The position numbers were made by a program, and so were the translations under genes. The notes beneath the pieces were generated by a model. The model was not told where the DNA came from, searched no databases, and saw only the letters and a list, made by a program, of their open reading frames with translations. From the NCBI GenBank assembly GCA_016715895.1, contig JADJXH010000004.1, positions 434,001 to 498,000 of the forward strand: a stretch of DNA of 64,000 nucleotides. The letters are read 5' to 3'. Within the stretch, counting starts at the first letter, position 1, and each line of letters opens with the position of its first letter. Source of the DNA: Flavobacteriales bacterium. GTDB taxonomy: Bacteria > Bacteroidota > Bacteroidia > Flavobacteriales_F > PHOS-HE28. Positions 61,001 to 64,000 of this stretch are shown one piece after another.

Positions 61001-61168
61001 GAGCGCATCAGCATAGCGCCCCTCGCGCATCAGGGAGTCCACCATCGCCCAGCGGGGGTCGGGGCTTGTGGCGCGGCTGCGCAGGTCGCTGCGGCCGCTG
61101 CGGCAGCCGGCGGACCACAGGAACGAGAGGAGCAGAAGAAGCAGCGGGATCCTACGCACGGCGGCCAT
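55004..61168 (-). CDS. Alpha-2-macroglobulin-family lipoprotein with intact thioester
   Basis: 2054 residues. N-terminal LWSAGC lipobox, so membrane anchored. An N-terminal helical region (about 30-440) is followed by macroglobulin-type beta domains, with the hallmark DRAIYRPGQEIHVKG near residue 610. A bait-like region (about 1190-1270) contains GGVPANFGDVSGGVIE (around 1225), which resembles the TonB plug motif. The thioester-type CAEQ lies in HECAEQLFSRYYANRL with C1506, an internal thioester capable of trapping proteases, and the alpha-toroid (1500-1800) follows. Length exceeds E. coli ECAM (about 1650). Bacterial A2Ms trap attacking proteases in the periplasm. The upstream frame (61169-61552) has no coding character. 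CACCTTTG (61212-61205) lies 36 nt upstream of the ATG. Confidence 0.93.
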   Translation of the reverse strand: MAAVRRIPLLLLLLSFLWSAGCRSGRSDLRSRATSPDPRWAMVDSLMREGRYADALTATDRLLAESRGSGDALLQFTAHMRRAYLRQITGTARLQVLQDLDRTTDSLTAAGAPLPLVPLLHSALAEAWWNAYSDDRWRVLERGRTADDPADPETWSQATYMQHILRHVHRSLEPLDSLKAFATADLGGLLRTVPTARGEATAGALALRPTLFDLLGHRALDLLRNPETRLAEPADAFQLNDPRHFALFDDFVFKPFVHADTGAWGLMAMRLHQRLERAHMSDDHPDALVDATLERLAHVRAHSTLPNADSLYLNALHTLRTRVPEDSCWSEVTLAMAQWHAGRADRYDPLVSEAHRDERRTARALCDEAMARFPGSTGARNAAVLRAQLLDHELDVSSEEAAMPGRDLLLSLRYRNTPRVWLRVVKDPQEPGRDRRWQRDHQEWLLQQRPVRSWTLALPDDGDLNPHRVDLPVDGLPAGRYAILVSDSARFAAGKDRIAFTHVQVTRFALAQRSAGPDQEVLVMDRWTGEPLPGVKVSLYGDRSGTNPPVKLGEAVTDADGRPQPAFNPANGRQVLVLEQGDDRWMADAGYRWWNGDPPSMDSLRSFLFTDRAIYRPGQEIHVKGIVTVKRGDEVMVRAGHRGVLRLHDVNGEVVDTVPFTTDAYGAVVARFTAPTGALTGVMRIEEEHGSAQLRVEEYKRPTFEVRFDPLAGQPRLNGEVELTGTATSYAGVPLDGATVRWTVQRTPRMPWWCGFGWRGLPWGRATQVATGTATCDAQGRFTARFIAPADPAFPRDADPTFHFAVEAVVTDRSGEPQQGSTTFDLAHRRITIDLRLGEAVDRSALDSIDLRVRNLNGQEVDVPVDIRIQRLQAPPRPYRERLLPRSDRALLERAVHEQRFPDDAFGDAADPLTWPVAEAVYARNGHRAGGRALPLPDARTWDVGTYRIELLALDEDGDTVRVRSVVTLYDPAVQHTGFAGEAFHVEVVKGRCEPGEKAVLLLSSALPGARVLMEVERDGVKALSRRLMLSRGQQRVELPVREDDRGGFAVHLLCVERGRVHARTVPIDVPWTNKDLQVEWMSFRDKLRPGDREEWRLKLRGAKGNAVAAQLLATMYDASLDHFVPHDWVMDVHPRTDIRLGWQRTTPFGTSGGVEVWRPFTPPPGAVRVYPQLETHGFTGHQGWADLAEVEVVQYRVALIERDEGQRGTVTSEAAMKEVEAVTGGVPANFGDVSGGVIEQKGEEAPKDTDARGERPADAPPLRSDLRETAFFLPDLLTDRDGSVVLRFTVPDALTRWNLLGLAHTPDLQLAQLARSVRTVKPLMVVPNLPRFLRAGDRMVLTAKVNVTEPGRAEGLAALALYDPATNAPLNTAFGLDASEQVFIASQGESAVVAWSIAVPEGVGAVGVRITATGRPGPQSTIVAADGEERVLPVLTDQVLVTERLPLWMKGPGTRTFTLNKLFTATPNDRTSTRRNHLLRLQYTPNPAWLAVQALPYLMEFPHECAEQLFSRYYANRLAAHVVAQRPAIREVFERWRQAGPDAFASALERNADLKQVLLAETPWVMDARDDRTRRQRIAQLFDLDRMAREEDEAMRRLQQMQLPNGAWPWWAGMMPSRWVTQHVVAGMGHLDRVGAADPRADGPVQRMLGRAVNWLDEEVLREHRRRQRELDKDALAAYRPDHSDLHYLYARSFFHRIALDGAAGGAAQWLLDRAADSWQGYGLHDQALLALVLHRFDRHTDAARIVESLRQRAVQSDELGMYWSDFRRGVDPWAFPTELHARMIEAFHEVAGDAASVNALRLHLLQLKRTTDWGTTTATAEACHALLLTGDAWLEEGEGPEIRVGGQMVGAQHREAGTGTFERTWSGEDVKPALGEVTITERADRPSWGALYWQYFERMDRVTPPDLGGGSSPFQLTRQVMLERPGDRGPELVELGPGVAVRPGDKLVVRLVLRTDRPLDFVHVKDLRAAGLEPVDVLSGYRVQSGLGHYQSIRDAAMDLFIDRLPAGTHVFSYALRATHAGDFSQGIASATCMYAPEFGGHSEGLRVLVSE

Positions 61169-61245
61169 CAGCGCCGCGGCCACGCTGGTGCGGCGCCGCG
61201 GCGCACAAAGGTGGGGACGAAGGTGCAGTGGAAGCCGGATCCGCC

Positions 61246-62307
61246 TCACGCGAACCGCGCAAGGTCCACCTCGGGATCCAGCGGCTTGCCGTCGAGCAGG
61301 TGGTCCAGCAGGTGTTGCGCGCACCAGGGGGCGAGCAGCACGCCTTTGGAGCCGAGGCCGTTGAACGCGGCCTGGTGCGCAGCGACGCGGCCCAACAGGG
61401 GTCGGCGGTCGCTGGCGGTGGGCCGCACACCGGACCAGTGGTCCAGCACCTGGAAGGCCTCGACCCCCGCAGGTTCCAAGGGGGTATGCAGCAGGAGTTT
61501 GTGCAGGCGGCGCAGCAGGTCGGCCCGTCCGGCGGGGGTGGGCCCGCTCCACACATCGTCCCAGTCGTAGGTGCTGCCCACGCGGTAGTCATCACCGCCC
61601 AAGGGCAGGATGAAGCCCCCGCGGTGCACCAGCACGCCGAGGCCCAGTCCAGGCAGGCGCACCGTGAGGCGTTCCCCGCGCACGGGCACCAGGCCCTTGA
61701 GCGCGGCGAAGGGCCCGGCGCACCACACCAGGAGCGGTGCGGTATGCCCGAAGAGGTCCGCCCCACCCGCGATGGAGCGCACATCCTCGGGTCCCACGCC
61801 ACGTTCCTCCAGGATGCCCTGCTCGCGCCAGAGCGCACGCCAGGCGGTGAGCAGGCCGGCCACGTCCACCCAGGCGGCGCGCTTCACCTGGCCGTGGCCG
61901 TAGGGCTGGTCCACACGCTGGAGGCCGGGGTCCGTGCAGGTCTCGATGCTCAGGTAGTGGCCCACCTCGGGATCGTTCATGCGCACGCGCCACTCGCCGG
62001 CCTCCTTGGCGCTGGGGAAGACCTTCACCAGCGGCAGGGGGTGCCAGAATTCCCGTCCCAGGTGCAGGCCCGCTTCGCGGTAGAAGGCGCCGGCGATGGG
62101 CAGCAGTTCCGGGGCGCGCCAGCTGAGCAGGGTGCGGCGCAGGGCCACGGGGTTCACCAGGCCGGCGGCCACCCACGAGGCGCGGCCCTCGCGGGGCTCA
62201 TCGAACAGGCGCACGCGCAGGCCGCGGCGCAGCGCGGTCTCGGCCAATACCGATCCGGCCAGGCCCTGGCCGACGATGAGCAGGTCGTGGGAGAAGGAGG
62301 CGGACAA
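61246..62307 (-). CDS. FAD-dependent oxidoreductase (DAO family)
   Basis: 353 residues. The N-terminal dinucleotide fold LLIVGQGLAGSVLAE is followed by the DAO substrate domain. VVEAGL-type positions are replaced by WVAAGLVNPVALRR. The C-terminal LDHWSGVRPTASDRRPLLG and FNGLGSKGVLLAPWCAQHL are the family end motifs, similar to the oxidase half of MnmC and to glycine oxidase. A stand-alone MnmC2-like or amino-acid oxidase role is possible. The start is TTG 62307, because no ATG exists near the N-terminus and CATCTTTG lies only 5 nt before it. Confidence 0.85.
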   Translation of the reverse strand: MSASFSHDLLIVGQGLAGSVLAETALRRGLRVRLFDEPREGRASWVAAGLVNPVALRRTLLSWRAPELLPIAGAFYREAGLHLGREFWHPLPLVKVFPSAKEAGEWRVRMNDPEVGHYLSIETCTDPGLQRVDQPYGHGQVKRAAWVDVAGLLTAWRALWREQGILEERGVGPEDVRSIAGGADLFGHTAPLLVWCAGPFAALKGLVPVRGERLTVRLPGLGLGVLVHRGGFILPLGGDDYRVGSTYDWDDVWSGPTPAGRADLLRRLHKLLLHTPLEPAGVEAFQVLDHWSGVRPTASDRRPLLGRVAAHQAAFNGLGSKGVLLAPWCAQHLLDHLLDGKPLDPEVDLARFA

Positions 62308-62325
62308 GCGTACAAAGATGGGGCA

Positions 62326-62685
62326 TCACGCCGCCATCAGCCGCTGCATGCGTTCGAGCAGGAGCTCGTTGTCGCAGGGCTTCTGCACCAGGTCATCGGC
62401 GCCGGCGCTCCGCACGGCGGCGATCAGGTGCGGCTGCTCGTAGGCGGTGAGCACCAGCACCGGCACGGTGAGGCCCCGGGCGCGCAGGTCCTCCACCACC
62501 GCAAGACCGTCGAGGTGCGGGAGGCCGATGTCCACCACGATCAGGTCGGGAAGGCCGCTTTCGAGCAGCGCGTGCAACCCACGGGCATCGGCCAGGGCGC
62601 TCACGCGCCAGCCGTTGCGCAGCATCCGGTGGGTGAGCAGCGTGCGCACCAGCGGATCATCCTCGAGCAGCACGACATGGGGCAT
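62326..62685 (-). CDS. Stand-alone CheY-like receiver
   Basis: 119 residues, only a receiver domain: D9-D10, phospho-acceptor D52 (LIVVDIGLPHLDG), threonine in LVLTAYEQ and K in VQKPCDN. No output domain and no kinase beside it. It could receive phosphate from a hybrid kinase encoded elsewhere. The gene sits between rseP-like and DAO genes on the minus strand. Confidence 0.9.
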   Translation of the reverse strand: MPHVVLLEDDPLVRTLLTHRMLRNGWRVSALADARGLHALLESGLPDLIVVDIGLPHLDGLAVVEDLRARGLTVPVLVLTAYEQPHLIAAVRSAGADDLVQKPCDNELLLERMQRLMAA

Positions 62686-62731
62686 GGCAGCGGGTCTTGT
62701 GCCCGGTGCTACGCGATGCGGTGGGCGGGTG

Positions 62732-64000
62732 TTACAGGCGGCCGGTGAGCCACTTCACCACATCGTTGCCGTTGGCGAAGAGGATGAGGCCGAGCAGCAG
62801 CACCATGCCCACCATCTGGGCCACCTCCAGCACCTTCTGGTTGGGCGTGCGGCGGAAGACCATCTCGTAGAGCAGGAACACCACGTGGCCGCCGTCGAGC
62901 GCGGGGATGGGCAGGATGTTCATGAAGGCGAGGATGATGCTCAGGAAAGCGGTCATGTTCCAGAACACCTGCCAGTCCCAGGTGGGGCTGAAGAGGCCGC
63001 CGATGGAGCCGAAGCCGCCCATCTGCTTCACCCCGCTGGCGCTGAAGAGCAGCTTCAGGGAGCTCACATAGCCGCCCAGGGTGTTCCAGCCGTAGGCGAT
63101 GCCGGCCGGGATGGACTCCAGCAGGCTGTAGCGCTCCTTGGCGAAGGTGAAGTAGGCCTCCGGCGGACGGTTGCCCACGCCGATCAGGCCCTGGTCGCTC
63201 ACCTGCACCGGCAGCTGCAGGGTGTCGCTGCCGCGCAGCACCCCCAGGGTGGCCTGCTGCCCCTTCAGTTCGCCGACGGCCTCGCGGAACTGGGCGAACC
63301 ACGGGGTGGGCGTGCCGTTCACGGCGATCAGGCGGTCGCCCTTGCGCAGCTCGCTGTCCTTCGCCGTGCCGTCCGGGAGGATGGTGTCCACGAAGAAGGG
63401 CACGCAGGGGGTGAAGAGCGTCTTCTCGTTGCGGTCCAGGATGCGGTCGGCCACATCGGTGCTGAGGGTGATGTCCATGGTCCGGCCCTGCCGGTCGATG
63501 GTGAGCGTGCGCGCCTCGTCGATCAGGATGGCCCGGCCGAGCTCCTCGATGGAACGCACGGTGTGCCCTTCCACGGCGAGGATGCGGTCGCCATCGGCCA
63601 CGCCCTGCTCCTTCATCACGCTGCTGGGATGGAGCCCGTACGTGACGTTCTCCAGCGGCAGGTAGTCACGGCCCCAGGTGAAGAGCACGGCGATGTAGAT
63701 GAGCATGCCGAGCAGCAGGTTCACGGTGACGCCGCCCACCATGATGATGAGGCGCTGCCAGGCGGGTTTGGCGCGGAACTCCCACGGCTGGGGGGCCTGC
63801 GCCATCTGCTCGCGGTCCATGCTCTCATCGATCATGCCGCTGATCTTCACGTAGCCGCCCAGGGGGATCCAGCCGATGCCGAAGACGGTGTCGCCGATCT
63901 TGCGCTTCCACAAGGCGAACTTCCAATCGAAGAAGAGGAAGAACTTCTCCACGCGGGTGCCGAAGAGGCGCGCGGGCACGAAGTGACCCAGCTCGTGGAG
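62732..64000 (-). CDS. rseP: RseP/S2P-type zinc metalloprotease, N-terminus cut off
   Basis: The 422 residues visible begin with LHELGHF at the window edge, where H-E-x-x-H supplies the zinc ligands and catalytic glutamate; a short N-terminal piece lies outside the window. Two PDZ-like domains occupy about 120-285, and NILPIPALDGGHVVF supplies the third zinc ligand (LDG motif). The membrane topology is that of RIP metalloproteases, which cleave anti-sigma factors inside the membrane. Its loss at the edge means the start cannot be given. Confidence 0.95.
   Translation of the reverse strand, partial: LHELGHFVPARLFGTRVEKFFLFFDWKFALWKRKIGDTVFGIGWIPLGGYVKISGMIDESMDREQMAQAPQPWEFRAKPAWQRLIIMVGGVTVNLLLGMLIYIAVLFTWGRDYLPLENVTYGLHPSSVMKEQGVADGDRILAVEGHTVRSIEELGRAILIDEARTLTIDRQGRTMDITLSTDVADRILDRNEKTLFTPCVPFFVDTILPDGTAKDSELRKGDRLIAVNGTPTPWFAQFREAVGELKGQQATLGVLRGSDTLQLPVQVSDQGLIGVGNRPPEAYFTFAKERYSLLESIPAGIAYGWNTLGGYVSSLKLLFSASGVKQMGGFGSIGGLFSPTWDWQVFWNMTAFLSIILAFMNILPIPALDGGHVVFLLYEMVFRRTPNQKVLEVAQMVGMVLLLGLILFANGNDVVKWLTGRL

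Noticed and set aside
61169..61552. N-terminal extension of the alpha-2-macroglobulin frame by 128 codons
   Set aside because: The added residues are arginine/proline-rich antisense of the oxidoreductase gene end; the lipobox signal sequence at 61168 is the true start.

Overview
The window looks like a chromosomal piece of a high-G+C member of the Bacteroidota, most likely a Flavobacteriales-like lineage. The evidence is gliding/T9SS-style C-terminal sorting domains, FISUMP, delta-60 and FG-GAP surface proteins, a LytTR/7TMR-type histidine kinase pair, an FHS-family sugar MFS transporter, TAnnTTTG-type promoter boxes and an almost complete lack of Shine-Dalgarno sequences. The lineage assignment is inference; no rRNA gene is present. 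Both window edges cut genes: a delta-60 repeat protein at the left and an RseP-type protease at the right.

Layout. 1-11.2 kb is on the minus strand: a delta-60 protein, a LytTR response regulator, its histidine kinase and a DASS-type anion transporter, then a TetR-TolC-MFP-RND efflux operon with its own promoter. 11.4-25.8 kb is a surface-protein locus built around a NarL-type two-component system (14344-17369). Four copies of the palindrome AACCCG-NN-CGGGTT sit upstream of the kinase, the divergent beta-propeller gene (frameshifted), the FGE-like/repeat-protein operon and the FG-GAP giant, which suggests a local regulon. 25.8-28.0 kb holds asnS and a small secreted protein. 28.2-28.6 kb is a 20-copy 21-bp tandem array. 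28.9-34.7 kb is a defence island: an MmeI-like single-chain restriction-modification enzyme carrying a G27C12 homopolymer tract and a low-G+C recognition domain, then three overlapping genes (AAA ATPase, TOPRIM-like protein, PLD-nuclease-like protein) that could form an undescribed defence system.

34.8-46 kb is mixed housekeeping: a Crp-like regulator, an SDR, an ArsC/Spx protein, FISUMP and T9SS secreted proteins, an esterase, rpoN, a PAP2-like protein, an FHS sugar transporter and galE. 44.2-48.0 kb holds two paralogous GT-C-like membrane proteins on either side of a tRNA-CAU gene. 48-51.7 kb has an HAD phosphatase, a YefM/YoeB toxin-antitoxin pair with a palindromic operator, a TfoX-N protein, methylmalonyl-CoA epimerase, a secreted protein and a lipoprotein. 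51.8-64 kb has a P-domain surface protein, a 2054-residue alpha-2-macroglobulin lipoprotein with an intact thioester motif, a DAO-type oxidoreductase, a CheY-like receiver and RseP.

Three themes cut across the window. (i) Three large secreted proteins share the same ~235-residue C-terminal module ending in two dockerin-like loops. (ii) Nine genes have a TAnnTT-type box exactly 4 nt before the start codon, which points to leaderless transcripts. (iii) Low-complexity and tandem DNA (a 69-bp repeat inside a gene, a 21-bp intergenic repeat, a G27C12 tract) is concentrated between 19.7 and 32 kb.
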